From: CBDFJH01 sp965198095
Lineage (GTDB): Bacteria; Latescibacterota; UBA2968; GCA-2709665
Assembly (NCBI GenBank): GCA_965198095.1
Contig: OZ240239.1
Location: 744,001-808,000 of the forward strand
DNA length: 64,000 nucleotides
Reading direction: 5' to 3'
In this document: positions 18,802 to 26,653 of the stretch, in pieces
Position numbering within the stretch: the first letter of the stretch is position 1
Layout: every line of letters starts with the position of its first letter
Made by a program: the position numbers and the translations under genes
Notes under the pieces: generated by a model
What the model saw: the letters and a program-made list of their open reading frames with translations, nothing else
Database searches by the model: none
Told to the model about the DNA's origin: nothing

Positions 18802-18871
18802 TGAGGAGCTAGCCTGATTAATTCATAAAAAAGGCTAGGAAAGTCACTCATGCTCTACTTTTCTTGCCGCC

Positions 18872-18921
18872 TGTACAGACCGGACAGATAGGTAACACCT
18901 GTTCGGGGACATGGGTTACAC
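18872..18921 (+). repeat. Left inverted repeat of the IS481 element
   Basis: About 50 bases that pair imperfectly with 20111-20160. Repeated GGTAACA and ACATGGGT blocks inside it probably serve as transposase contact sites. Confidence 0.8.
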
Positions 18922-18932
18922 CTCATTGTCCT

Positions 18933-18962
18933 ATTGTAGACTCGGAAAGGGGGGTCTACAAT
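18933..18962 (+). promoter_or_regulatory. Hairpin over the transposase ribosome site and start codon
   Basis: ATTGTAGAC (18933-18941) and GTCTACAAT (18954-18962) are perfect inverted repeats. The right arm includes the AT of the transposase ATG and the 12-base loop holds the GGAAAGGGGG ribosome site. Such structures in insertion sequences limit translation from read-through transcripts. Confidence 0.55.
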
Positions 18963-20097
18963 GCCTTGGCAGGAGGTGTCCGTCGTCTCTCTTCGAACAG
19001 AATTTGTCACGTTTGCTCAGCGTGAAGGGGCCAATATCAGTGAACTATGTCGCCGGTTTGGGATCAGCCGCAAGACCGGCCACAAGTGGCTAAAGCGCTC
19101 TAAAACGCACGGGATGTCTGCCCTGGAGGACCGTAGCAGACGTCCCCGGAGGATGCCTCTTCGAACCTCCAAAGAGGTCGAAGACAAGGTCCTAAGGCTC
19201 CGAGATGTCCACCCTGTGTGGGGTGCGCGGAAGCTCCGTCGTCGGTTGCAGGACCTAGGTGAACGGGCCCTCCCCGCGCCCAGCACGATCACAGAGATCC
19301 TCCGACGCCGAGGACGTCTGGATCCTGCAGAGTCAAAGCAGCGCCTGGCTTGGCAGCGCTTCGAGCACCCGACACCGAATGCGCTGTGGCAGATGGATTT
19401 CAAGGGACATTTTCCGCTGCACCGCGGCCAATGCCATCCGCTAACGGTGCTGGATGATCACTCTCGCTTTGCCCTGGGGCTGGAAGCCTGTGGCCGTCAA
19501 ACAGGAACCGCCATCCAACCGCGATTAGCCCAGATCTTTGAAAGATACGGATTGCCCGATTCCATCCTGACCGATAATGGGGCTCCGTGGTGGGGGACCA
19601 AAAGCGGAACCGTCACACAGATCTCGATATGGCTTATTCGACTGGGCATCCGTCTGACTCGATGTCGTCCGTATCACCCCCAGACCCAGGGGAAGGACGA
19701 ACGCTTTCACCGCACCCTGAAAGCGGAGCTGATCGCCTACCGTCCCTGGAAGAGCCTGGCCCAGTGTCAGCGTGAGTTCGACCGGTGGCGAACTGTGTAT
19801 AACTTCGAGCGCCCACACGAGGCCCTGAAACTGGAGGTTCCAGCGAGCCGGTATCGGCCCAGTCCGCGTCCGTTTCCCGGTCGCCTTCCGGCGATTGAAT
19901 ACGGCCCCGACGATCACGTGTGCAACGTCGGCTGGAATGGCTCCTTCGAGTATGAAGGCAGAAGCCTTCAGGTCAGCAGTGCCCTAAAGGGATTTCCCGT
20001 GGCGGTTCGGCCTACAACTACAGATGGACTTGTCGAGATCTACTTCTGCAATCAGCGTGTTGGAGCGTTCCATCTTGATGACTCTGGAGCCACTTAA
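18961..20097 (+). CDS. IS481-family DDE transposase
   Basis: A 378-residue transposase. The N-terminal half has helix-turn-helix segments (NISELCRRFGISRKTGHKWLKR, and a second at VWGARKLRRRLQDLG). The rve catalytic core runs from about residue 135 to 290 and carries the DDE triad: Asp in LWQMDFKGHF, Asp in ILTDNGAPWWG, and Glu in HPQTQGKDERFHRTLKAEL. The C terminus has the family pattern FERPHEAL followed by SRYRPSPRPFP and VCNVGWNGSFEYEG. Start MPW is shared by many IS481 transposases. Full length with intact inverted repeats, so the element is probably competent for transposition. Confidence 0.95.
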   Translation: MPWQEVSVVSLRTEFVTFAQREGANISELCRRFGISRKTGHKWLKRSKTHGMSALEDRSRRPRRMPLRTSKEVEDKVLRLRDVHPVWGARKLRRRLQDLGERALPAPSTITEILRRRGRLDPAESKQRLAWQRFEHPTPNALWQMDFKGHFPLHRGQCHPLTVLDDHSRFALGLEACGRQTGTAIQPRLAQIFERYGLPDSILTDNGAPWWGTKSGTVTQISIWLIRLGIRLTRCRPYHPQTQGKDERFHRTLKAELIAYRPWKSLAQCQREFDRWRTVYNFERPHEALKLEVPASRYRPSPRPFPGRLPAIEYGPDDHVCNVGWNGSFEYEGRSLQVSSALKGFPVAVRPTTTDGLVEIYFCNQRVGAFHLDDSGAT

Positions 20098-20110
20098 CCC
20101 GCTCCAAAAA

Positions 20111-20160
20111 GTGTTACCCATGTACCCGAACACCTGTTACCCATGTACCCGGTCTATACA
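20111..20160 (-). repeat. Right inverted repeat of the IS481 element
   Basis: Reads as two near-identical GTGTTACCCATGTACCCG-type units; the reverse complement aligns with 18872-18921. It ends TATACA at the CCGCC target duplication. Confidence 0.8.
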
Positions 20161-20593
20161 CCGCCCAAGAAAAGGTGACAAAAGAAGGGCTCCCCTCAAA
20201 CGCCGGGGAGGCTCGGGCCGTGGCGACTCAGCCTCACTGGAAACGATTGGCGCCGAGAAGAGACTGAACTCCTCCCCCCGCCTGATGCCCACTGCGGGAC
20301 CCGCCCCCACGCCGCGAATTTCCATTCGCCCCCACATCCGCCCCCGCTCCCGACCCCGTCCCACAGAGGGCCCCCCTAAGCCCTGCGGAGGAGAAACGCC
20401 GAAGCAGCTAGAGAGCCGAAACGCCACGGCCGCGATGACATCTGGCCCGAATCACTCGTGACATCTGAACAATCTGCGTAAATCCTGGGCTTTCCAGTAT
20501 TGCACCAAAACAAAGTTTTTTAGCTCAAATTGGATAACTGATTGTTCCACATAAAATTATGAAGATTTTCAGCAAATTTATGAATTATTCAGG

Positions 20594-21052
20594 CTAGCCG
20601 CCGGCCAGCCCCTTTTTGTAGGCCTCGAGGTTTTTCCGAATGCCCGCGTCGGCGAGGGCGAGGATCTGTGCGGCGAGGACGGCGGCGTTGCGCGCGTTGT
20701 CGATGCCGACGGAGGCGACCGGCACGCCGGGCGGCATCTGTACGATCGAATAGAGGGCATCCACGCCGTTGAGCGCCCCCGATGCGATGGGGACGCCGAT
20801 GACGGGAAGCGTGGTGTGTGCCGCCTGAACGCCCGGCAGGGCGGCGGAGAGGCCGGCACCGGCGATGATGACCTTCAGACCCCTTTCGGCCGCGGTGCGG
20901 GCGTAGTCGGCGGTCGGACCGGGCTTCCGATGAGCCGAGGAGACGGTCATTTCATAGGGAATTTCGAGTGTGTCCAGAAGGGCAGCGGCCTTTTGCATCA
21001 CAGGTTCGTCCGACGTGCTGCCCATGATAATTCCGACGAGTGGACTGGCCAT
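20594..21052 (-). CDS. purE: N5-carboxyaminoimidazole ribonucleotide mutase
   Basis: PurE class I interconverts N5-CAIR and CAIR in purine synthesis. The 152-residue protein has the signature GIIMGSTSDEPVMQKAA, VSSAHRKPG (active-site His), AGAGLSAALPGVQAAHT and VPVASVGIDNARNAAVLAAQIL, and the usual length. A CGGAGGCAG ribosome site precedes the ATG. It follows purD by 21 bases. Its TAG stop lies within the CTAG target duplication of the adjacent mobile element, so the element landed exactly at the end of this gene without altering the protein. No PurK gene is present in the window. Confidence 0.95.
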   Translation of the reverse strand: MASPLVGIIMGSTSDEPVMQKAAALLDTLEIPYEMTVSSAHRKPGPTADYARTAAERGLKVIIAGAGLSAALPGVQAAHTTLPVIGVPIASGALNGVDALYSIVQMPPGVPVASVGIDNARNAAVLAAQILALADAGIRKNLEAYKKGLAGG

Positions 21053-21073
21053 AAGGTCTGCCTCCGAATCGGG

Positions 21074-22360
21074 TCAGGCGTTCGCTTCGAGGTAACCGAG
21101 CGCTCGGTAACCGATATCTTTACGAAAGTAGATGTCTTGGAATTCGATCCTCTGAACCGCGTCGTAGGCCTTTTGAATCGCCGCGGAGATCTCGTCACCG
21201 ACGGCGGTCACGCCAAGCACGCGCCCGCCCGCGGTGAGGAGATCGCCCTTTTCCAGGCGCGTGCCGGCGTGGAACAGGGCGACGTCATCCAGGGCTTCGA
21301 CCGCTTCGGTGCCTGAGACGCGGAGACCGGTCTTGTAGGGCCCGGGATATCCGCCGGAGGCGGCGACGACGCAGGCGGCCGCCCCATCTTCGATCTCGAC
21401 GGCGAGATCTCCGAGGGTGCCGTCGTTTACCGCGATCATCAGCTCGACGAGGTCGGTCTTGAGCAGCGGGAGGACGACCTGGGCCTCGGGGTCTCCCAGC
21501 CGGCAGTTGAACTCGATGACCTTGGGGCCTTCGGGGGTAATGATGATGCCTCCGTACAGAATGCCCGTGTAGGGCCGGCCTTCGCACGCCATGGCACGGA
21601 CGGCGGGACGCACGATGCGTTCGACGATCTCACGTTCCAGATCGGGCGTAACGACGGGAGCGGGCGCGTAGGCCCCCATGCCGCCCGTATTGGGCCCGGT
21701 ATCTCCTTCCCCGACCGGCTTGTGATCCTGTGAGGGGACAAGACAGACGATCTCCGCTCCGTCCGTGAAACCGAAGATGGAGGCCTCCTCTCCTTCCAGG
21801 TATTCCATGACGACGAGCCGGTCTCCCGCCGATCCGAAGATGCGCCGGACCATCATCTGATCGATGGCGCGTTCTGCTTCCTCCAGCGTCTGACAGACAA
21901 CGGCCCCTTTTCCGGCCGCGAGTCCATTGGCCTTGAGGACGACGGGTGCGCCCCAGTCCCGGAGGCATCTCCGCGCCGCATCCGGGTCGGTGTGGGATTC
22001 GAAGCGGCCCGTGGGAATATGCCACCGATCCATCAGATCGAGCGCGAACGCCTTGTCGGACTCGATCTGGGCGGCGGCCCGGGTGGGTCCGAAGATCGAC
22101 AGGTCTCGTTCACGAAAGCGGTCGACGATGCCGGCAGCCAGGGGGGCTTCGGGCCCGACGACCGTCAGGTCGATCCGTTCCGCTTCCGCGAAGGAAAGCA
22201 GGCCATCCAGTTGATCGGGTCCGATATCGACGCACTCGGCCTGACCGGCCATGCCCGGATTACCGGGCGCGGCGAAGATCTTCGTCGCGTGCGGGCTCTG
22301 CGCGATTTTCCACACGATGGCGTGCTCGCGGCCCCCATTCCCTATGACCAGGATCTTCAT
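21074..22360 (-). CDS. purD: Phosphoribosylamine-glycine ligase (GAR synthetase)
   Basis: A 428-residue ATP-grasp enzyme that makes glycinamide ribonucleotide from phosphoribosylamine, glycine and ATP, the second step of purine synthesis. It has the full family pattern: MKILVIGNGGREHAIVWKIAQSP, VVGPEAPLAAGIVDRFR, PVVLKANGLAAGKGAVVC, EASIFGFTDGAEIVCLVPSQDHK, PNTGGMGAYAPAPVVT and KVIEFNCRLGDPEAQVVLPLL, followed by the C-terminal domain. Length is standard. GGAAGGAG precedes the ATG. It lies between pyrH (128-base gap) and purE (21-base gap), a small nucleotide-synthesis cluster. Confidence 0.97.
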   Translation of the reverse strand: MKILVIGNGGREHAIVWKIAQSPHATKIFAAPGNPGMAGQAECVDIGPDQLDGLLSFAEAERIDLTVVGPEAPLAAGIVDRFRERDLSIFGPTRAAAQIESDKAFALDLMDRWHIPTGRFESHTDPDAARRCLRDWGAPVVLKANGLAAGKGAVVCQTLEEAERAIDQMMVRRIFGSAGDRLVVMEYLEGEEASIFGFTDGAEIVCLVPSQDHKPVGEGDTGPNTGGMGAYAPAPVVTPDLEREIVERIVRPAVRAMACEGRPYTGILYGGIIITPEGPKVIEFNCRLGDPEAQVVLPLLKTDLVELMIAVNDGTLGDLAVEIEDGAAACVVAASGGYPGPYKTGLRVSGTEAVEALDDVALFHAGTRLEKGDLLTAGGRVLGVTAVGDEISAAIQKAYDAVQRIEFQDIYFRKDIGYRALGYLEANA

Positions 22361-22488
22361 CGGGGCGGTCGCTCCTTCCTTCCGGGTCGATGGAGGGGTT
22401 GCCGTGCTCTGCGGAGTGGTTTGTAAAAACGGAGGAGAAAGCGCGAACGATCTTGCCGTTGACCCGCGTGGCGGATGTGCGTCCGGGC

Positions 22489-23223
22489 CTACCCGATTTC
22501 GTCTTCGGGAACCTCGGTGATCAGGGTGCCGGTCTCCTCGCCTTCCAGGATTCGGCGCATCGATCCCTTCCGGTCGAAGTCGAAGACGTGAATTGGGAGG
22601 TGATTGTCCCGGGCCAGTAGGACGGCAGACTGGTCAAGCGCCCCCAGGTTCTTCTGGATGACGGTGGCCGCATTGACCTTGCGGTACCGTTTGGCCTCGG
22701 GGTTTTCGTTCGGGTCGTCGGTGTAGACACCGTCTGTCTGATGTTTGGCGAAAAAGATCGCATCGGCCTGAAGCTCGAGCGCCCGCTGGACCCCGGTGTA
22801 GTCTGTCGTGACGTAGGGGTTGCCGATGCCGCCAGCGAGCAGGATCAGGTAGCCCTTGTCGATGTGGTGCATGGCCCGAAGCCGGATGTAGGGTTCGGCA
22901 ACCGTGTTGATCGGAATTGCCGTCATCACCCGGACCTCCCTTGTCCCTCTCGCGGTGAGAACGCCCCGCAGCATCAGGCTGTTGATGACCGTGGCCATCA
23001 TGCCGATGTTGTCCGCTTCGGAGTGCTCGATGCCCCACTGGGCGCCCTGCTCCCCTCTGAAGATGTTCCCGCCGCCGACCACGGTTGCAATCTGAACCCG
23101 GAGTTCGTGGACGCCGAGAATTTCGTCGGCGATGTAGTCGAGCGAGGTCGGGTTGAACCCGAAGTCGCGTTTGCCCGCGATCGCCCCGCCACTGAGCTTG
23201 AGCAAGATGCGTCGGTATCTCAT
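22489..23223 (-). CDS. pyrH: UMP kinase
   Basis: PyrH phosphorylates UMP to UDP with ATP. The 244-residue amino acid kinase-fold protein shows RILLKLSGGAIAG at the N terminus, VVGGGNIFRGEQGAQWGIEHSEADNIGMMATVINSLML, the nucleotide-binding region AGGIGNPYVTTDYTGVQRALELQADAIFFAKHQTDGVYTDDPN, and LPIHVFDFDRKGSMRRILEGEETGTLI. Two differences from the usual enzyme stand out: KLSGG where most have KLSGE, and YTGVQRA where most have DTAAALRA. Both could mean altered effector or nucleotide handling. A strong promoter-like sequence precedes it. Confidence 0.93.
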   Translation of the reverse strand: MRYRRILLKLSGGAIAGKRDFGFNPTSLDYIADEILGVHELRVQIATVVGGGNIFRGEQGAQWGIEHSEADNIGMMATVINSLMLRGVLTARGTREVRVMTAIPINTVAEPYIRLRAMHHIDKGYLILLAGGIGNPYVTTDYTGVQRALELQADAIFFAKHQTDGVYTDDPNENPEAKRYRKVNAATVIQKNLGALDQSAVLLARDNHLPIHVFDFDRKGSMRRILEGEETGTLITEVPEDEIG

Positions 23224-23271
23224 CCCGCAGCAGTTCTCGTTTCGCGTGGATTGGAGCCAGCTTCTTCGCCT

Positions 23272-23299
23272 AATATAGACAGGCGGCCAGACCTGTCAA
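23272..23299 (-). promoter_or_regulatory. Strong sigma70-like promoter for pyrH-purD-purE
   Basis: On the minus strand, TTGACA and TATATT are separated by 16 bases, with the -10 ending 49 bases before the pyrH ATG. Confidence 0.6.
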
Positions 23300-23321
23300 C
23301 GAAATTCACGGAGGAATCCGT

Positions 23322-23350
23322 TTGACACGATCGGGATTTGTCCCAATTAT
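23322..23350 (+). promoter_or_regulatory. Candidate promoter for the epimerase gene
   Basis: TTGACA and AATTAT with a 17-base spacer, 66 bases ahead of the ATG at 23416. It lies back to back with the pyrH promoter. Confidence 0.35.
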
Positions 23351-23415
23351 GGTTGAGATGCTGACAGGTGTAGTGAGAATTCCTTCAAACCTTCCCAATC
23401 CACGGGGCCTGTTCC

Positions 23416-24219
23416 ATGCAGAAAGTTCTGATTACGGGCGTATATGGACTGATCGCGGCCGCCATCTATCAACGATTCGTCCAGCTGACCGATCGGTATG
23501 ACGTCTATGCCGTCGCTCGAAGGCGAGTGCTTTCCGAGCGGGCGCCCCAGGGCTTGGTACTGGACATCGCAGATGACCGGTTCTTTTTGGCCGACCTCTC
23601 CGATTTTGACGCGGTCAGGCGATCGGTGGAGGGAATGGACGTGGTCGTGCAGATGGCCGCGGATCCCAGACCCCACGCGAGCTGGGAGCAGATCCTGTCC
23701 AGCAACGTGATCGGCGTCTACAACGTGTTCGAGGCGTGCCGACAGGCGGGCGTGAGACGGATCGTTCTTGCGAGCTCGGTGATGGCTTCCTGGGGCTACC
23801 AAGCCGACGAGCCCTACAGGGCGATCAAGGAAGGCCGGTTCGGCGACGTTCCTGACCGGATTCCGGAGGTCACGCATCTGGATCCGCCTCGGCCCACAGA
23901 GCCTTACTCGGCGAGCAAGGTCTGGGGAGAGGCCCTGGCGCGAGTCTACTCCGACGTCCACGGACTCTCCTGCATCTGCCTGCGAATCGGAGCCGTAAAT
24001 GCTCCGGACCGGCCCGCCAATCTGGCGCTCTGCTCGGTCTGGAGCAGCCAGCGGGACGTGGTGCAGTTGGTGGAGCGGTGCGTGGATGCACCCGACGCGC
24101 TCAGGTTCGACATCTTCTACGGGATCTCGAACAACCGGCACCGGTGGGTCGACATCGCACACGCGCGGGAGGGGGTCGGATACGTGCCGCAGGATCGAGC
24201 CGAGGATTACCCGTTGTGA
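23416..24219 (+). CDS. NAD-dependent epimerase/dehydratase family protein (uronate dehydrogenase-like)
   Basis: A 267-residue extended-SDR protein. The N-terminal nucleotide-binding strand is KVLITGVYGLIAAAI, a loose version of GxxGxxG with alanine in place of the last glycine. Further landmarks are DVVVQMAADPRPHASWEQILSSNVIGVYNVFEACRQAGVRRIVLASSV and the catalytic YSASKVWGE (YxxxK). The size and the MAADP and NVIGVYNVFEA pattern fit uronate dehydrogenase-like or small nucleotide-sugar epimerases. The C terminus (RHRWVDIAHAREGVGYVPQDRAEDY) is typical. TruC follows after 27 bases on the same strand. Specific substrate is unknown. Confidence 0.85.
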   Translation: MQKVLITGVYGLIAAAIYQRFVQLTDRYDVYAVARRRVLSERAPQGLVLDIADDRFFLADLSDFDAVRRSVEGMDVVVQMAADPRPHASWEQILSSNVIGVYNVFEACRQAGVRRIVLASSVMASWGYQADEPYRAIKEGRFGDVPDRIPEVTHLDPPRPTEPYSASKVWGEALARVYSDVHGLSCICLRIGAVNAPDRPANLALCSVWSSQRDVVQLVERCVDAPDALRFDIFYGISNNRHRWVDIAHAREGVGYVPQDRAEDYPL

Positions 24220-24246
24220 GACGGCCCTCTACGGAAGCGTCGTGAG

Positions 24247-24978
24247 ATGCTGGATATCCTTTACCGCGACGACCACTACGTCGCCATCCACAAGCCGGGA
24301 GGCCTGTTCGTTCATCCCACGACACTGGCCCGAAGACAACCCAGCTGCATGCCGATGCTTCGCAACCAGATCGGCAGACGGGTTTATCCGGTTCACCGGC
24401 TGGACCGGCCAACGTCCGGCGTCCTGCTCTTCGCGCTCGATCCCGAACCGGCGAAGAGGATGTGCCTCCTGTTCGAGCGCCGCCGGGTCCGAAAGGGCTA
24501 CCTGGCCGTGGTGAGAGGTCACACGCCGGAGCGCGGCCGGATTCATCACGCCCTTCGGGAGGAGCCGGACAAGGCCCCGGCAGATGCGATTACCGACTAT
24601 CGGCGAGCGGCAACCGCGGAGCTGCCCTTCCCCGTTGGAACCCATCCGAGTGCCCGGTTCTCGCTCGTGAGGGCGATGCCGCTGACCGGTCGTTTCCATC
24701 AGATCCGCCGACATTTCGCGCACGTCTCCCACCCGGTGATCGGGGATACGACGCACGGTGACGGAAAGCAGAATCGACTCTTCAGAGAGACGTTCGCGAT
24801 CCGGAGACTTCTGCTTTTGGCAACAGACCTGACCTTCGAGCATCCCTACACTTCGATGGCGGTCAAAATAGAGAGCCCCGTTCCGGAAGATGTCGAGGCC
24901 CTGTTTTCCAAGCTGGGTTGGACGTCCCCGGATTTCGAGGCGCGCCGCGGGAGCGCCGAAAGGGTCCGCGCGCTTTGA
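24247..24978 (+). CDS. truC: tRNA pseudouridine synthase, TruC-like (RluA family)
   Basis: A 243-residue RluA-family pseudouridine synthase without an S4 domain, the architecture of TruC, which modifies U65 of tRNAs. The catalytic aspartate is D53 in YPVHRLDRPTSGVLLFA. Other family segments are MLDILYRDDHYVAIHKPGGLFVHPT, KGYLAVVRGHTPERGRI, LTGRFHQIRRHFAHVSHPVIGDTTHGDG and LLATDLTFEHPYT. Its TGA stop overlaps the TTG start of the next gene (TTGA), so the two are coupled. RluA-type rRNA synthases are a possible alternative, but the length and sequence pattern favour TruC. Confidence 0.88.
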   Translation: MLDILYRDDHYVAIHKPGGLFVHPTTLARRQPSCMPMLRNQIGRRVYPVHRLDRPTSGVLLFALDPEPAKRMCLLFERRRVRKGYLAVVRGHTPERGRIHHALREEPDKAPADAITDYRRAATAELPFPVGTHPSARFSLVRAMPLTGRFHQIRRHFAHVSHPVIGDTTHGDGKQNRLFRETFAIRRLLLLATDLTFEHPYTSMAVKIESPVPEDVEALFSKLGWTSPDFEARRGSAERVRAL

Positions 24979-25955
24979 AGGCGATCGTGATCGATACCGA
25001 GCGTGAGGGGCACCCTCTGAGTTGGCTGGAGGTGCCGAACCCCGTCTGCGGACCGGGCGAGGTCCTGACCGACATTTTCGCGACGGCCGTAAACCGCGCA
25101 GACCTTCTCCAGCGGGCCGGGCAGTATCCTCCGCCGGCCGGGGCCTCTCCCTACCTGGGGCTGGAGATGGCGGGCGTGATCGCCGATACGGGCCCCGGCG
25201 TTCAGGGCTGGCATCCCGGCGACCGTGTCTGCGCCCTGCTCTCCGGGGGCGGCTACGCGGAGCGGGTGCCCCTGCCGGCTGCGATGTTGATGCGCATTCC
25301 CGACGGTTGGCATTACGCCAAAGCGGCCGCGGTGCCGGAAGCGTTCTATACCGCTTTTGTGAACCTCTTTATCGAAGCCGGCTTGGGTGAGGGCGAGACG
25401 GTGTTGATTCACGGCGGCGGGAGCGGGGTCGGCACGGCAGCCATTCAGCTCGCGCGAAAGGCCGGATGCCGAGTCTTCGTCACCGCCGGGAGCGAGGTGA
25501 AGCTCGAGTGCTGCAGACAGCTGGGCGCGGAATTCGGCGTGAACTACAAAGAGAACGATTTTGCCGAGACGATTCTGGGTTACTGCAAGGCCGGCGTGGA
25601 CGTCGTCCTGGACATCGCAGGCGGCGGCTACTTGGCCTCCAACATACAGGTCTTGAAGACCGGGGGTCGCCTCGTGGTGATTGCTCTGCTGACCGGCGCG
25701 ACGGCCGAGATCGACCTCGGGCCGGTGATGAGAAAGCGGCTGCGGATCATCGGATCCGTGTTGCGCAGCCGGTCGCTCGCTGAGAAGGCCGGGATCGCCA
25801 GACGATTCGCCGAGCGGTTCTGGGGCGACCTGGTCGACGGGCGCATCGCTCCCGTGATCGATTCCGTGCTGCCGATGACGCAGGTAGAAGAAGCCCACCA
25901 GAGGCTTGCGGCGAACCGAAACATCGGGAAGGTCGTGCTCACGGTGAGGGACTGA
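24975..25955 (+). CDS. Zinc-independent quinone oxidoreductase (zeta-crystallin type, MDR family)
   Basis: About 326 residues of the medium-chain reductase superfamily, PIG3/Qor-like: N-terminal GroES-like domain (VLTDIFATAVNRADLLQRAGQYPPPAGASPYLGLEMAGVI) and a Rossmann domain with GETVLIHGGGSGVGTAAIQLARKAGCRVFVTAGS. Cysteine zinc ligands are absent. It would reduce quinones or enones with NADPH. The TTG at 24975 is chosen because it overlaps the truC stop and begins exactly at the family N terminus (LKAIVIDT), with AAAGGG about 10 bases before; earlier starts would lie inside truC. Confidence 0.88.
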   Translation: MKAIVIDTEREGHPLSWLEVPNPVCGPGEVLTDIFATAVNRADLLQRAGQYPPPAGASPYLGLEMAGVIADTGPGVQGWHPGDRVCALLSGGGYAERVPLPAAMLMRIPDGWHYAKAAAVPEAFYTAFVNLFIEAGLGEGETVLIHGGGSGVGTAAIQLARKAGCRVFVTAGSEVKLECCRQLGAEFGVNYKENDFAETILGYCKAGVDVVLDIAGGGYLASNIQVLKTGGRLVVIALLTGATAEIDLGPVMRKRLRIIGSVLRSRSLAEKAGIARRFAERFWGDLVDGRIAPVIDSVLPMTQVEEAHQRLAANRNIGKVVLTVRD

Positions 25956-25994
25956 GCAGGTCACGGCAGAAGCGATCCTCCGGGGGGAGTTGGC

Positions 25995-26023
25995 TTGACA
26001 ACCTGCGATGGGTAAAATAGATT
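25995..26023 (+). promoter_or_regulatory. Sigma70-like promoter for the HD-domain gene
   Basis: TTGACA and TAGATT with a 17-base spacer, 36 bases before the ATG at 26060. Confidence 0.5.
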
Positions 26024-26059
26024 GGAGCGCTTGACCGACACTCAGGGGTTGGAGGGGCC

Positions 26060-26647
26060 ATGGCCGTGACAGACGCGCTTCGTGCCCGGGTGCGCGCGGA
26101 CCTGCCCGAGGTGGAGGAGATTTCGGATCCTGTGCTGCGCGACCGGGTCGTGGAGGCCTGGGCGACGTCGCTGGCCGGGAGCAGCTTCGGATCGATTTCG
26201 GAGATTCGGCCCTCGGGGAACCCGGATACGCCGCCGCTCAAGTCGGGGACGCAGACCGACCACATCCGGGGCGTGACTCGGCTGGCCGTGCGCATCGCCG
26301 ATGCGTTGGCGGAACTGTTTCCCGACCTGAAGGTCGACCGGGACATCCTGATCGCCGGCGGGCTGTGCCACGACGTGGGCAAGCCCTGGGAGTTCGATCC
26401 CGAACGCCAGGCGCGCTGGAAGAAAACGCCCCGCGCCAAGGGCTGGCCGTCGATCCGCCATCCGGGATATGGCGTCCACATCTGCTTGACGGTCGGGCTT
26501 CCGGAGGAAGTGGCCCATATCGCAGGCGGGCACTCCGCGGAAGGCGAATACGTCGTGAGAAGCCTGGAGAACACGATCGTCCACCAGGCCGACGTGGATT
26601 TCTGGCACATCCTGGAAGCAGCGGGGTTGGTAGAAGAGAAACGATAG
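26060..26647 (+). CDS. HD-domain metal-dependent phosphohydrolase
   Basis: A 195-residue protein with a single HD domain. Metal ligands are visible as His in TQTDHIRGV, the HD pair in AGGLCHDVGKPWEFD, His in PSIRHPGYGVHICL and the late aspartate in HQADVDFWHI. Such proteins hydrolyse nucleotides or other phosphate monoesters in the cytoplasm. The N-terminal 45 residues include VVEAWATSLAGSSFGSISEI and look like a short helical lead-in. GGAGGGG precedes the ATG. It lies 37 bases before the fbp start. The substrate is not predictable. Confidence 0.82.
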   Translation: MAVTDALRARVRADLPEVEEISDPVLRDRVVEAWATSLAGSSFGSISEIRPSGNPDTPPLKSGTQTDHIRGVTRLAVRIADALAELFPDLKVDRDILIAGGLCHDVGKPWEFDPERQARWKKTPRAKGWPSIRHPGYGVHICLTVGLPEEVAHIAGGHSAEGEYVVRSLENTIVHQADVDFWHILEAAGLVEEKR

Positions 26648-26653
26648 ACCGCG

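Larger units (their letters stand above)
18872..20160 (+). mobile_element. Complete IS481-family insertion sequence (1289 bp)
   Basis: Begins TGTACAGACCGG and ends CCGGTCTATACA. Comparing the first 50 bases with the reverse complement of the last 50 shows long imperfect inverted repeats, including TGTTCGGGxACATGGGTxACAC. Both ends carry the TGT...ACA typical of IS481. A 5-base target duplication CCGCC is present at 18867-18871 and 20161-20165. It encodes a single full-length DDE transposase and interrupts the MITE-like element of 18813-20593; the second MITE copy near 54350 shows the uninterrupted target. Confidence 0.9.
18813..20593. mobile_element. TIR-bounded non-autonomous element (MITE-like), copy 1, interrupted by IS481
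   Basis: Left terminus CCTGATTAATTCATAA and right terminus (reverse complement) CCTGAATAATTCATAA form terminal inverted repeats. The element is flanked by a 4-base duplication CTAG at 18809-18812 and 20594-20597. Without the IS481 insertion (18872-20160) and its 5-base duplication it would be about 487 bases. It is very similar over its whole length to 54296-54817. No transposase is encoded in the native part. The termini (CCT start, 4-base target duplication) are compatible with mobilisation by an IS1380-type transposase, but that is inference. The right end abuts the purE stop codon. Confidence 0.85.

Noticed and set aside
20137..20427. Minus-strand open frame shared by both MITE copies
   Set aside because: Both copies have an open frame starting MA(F/L)RLSSCFGVSPPQGLGG, but it is proline/arginine-rich, its end differs between copies, and no protein family is suggested; probably a GC-rich shadow.
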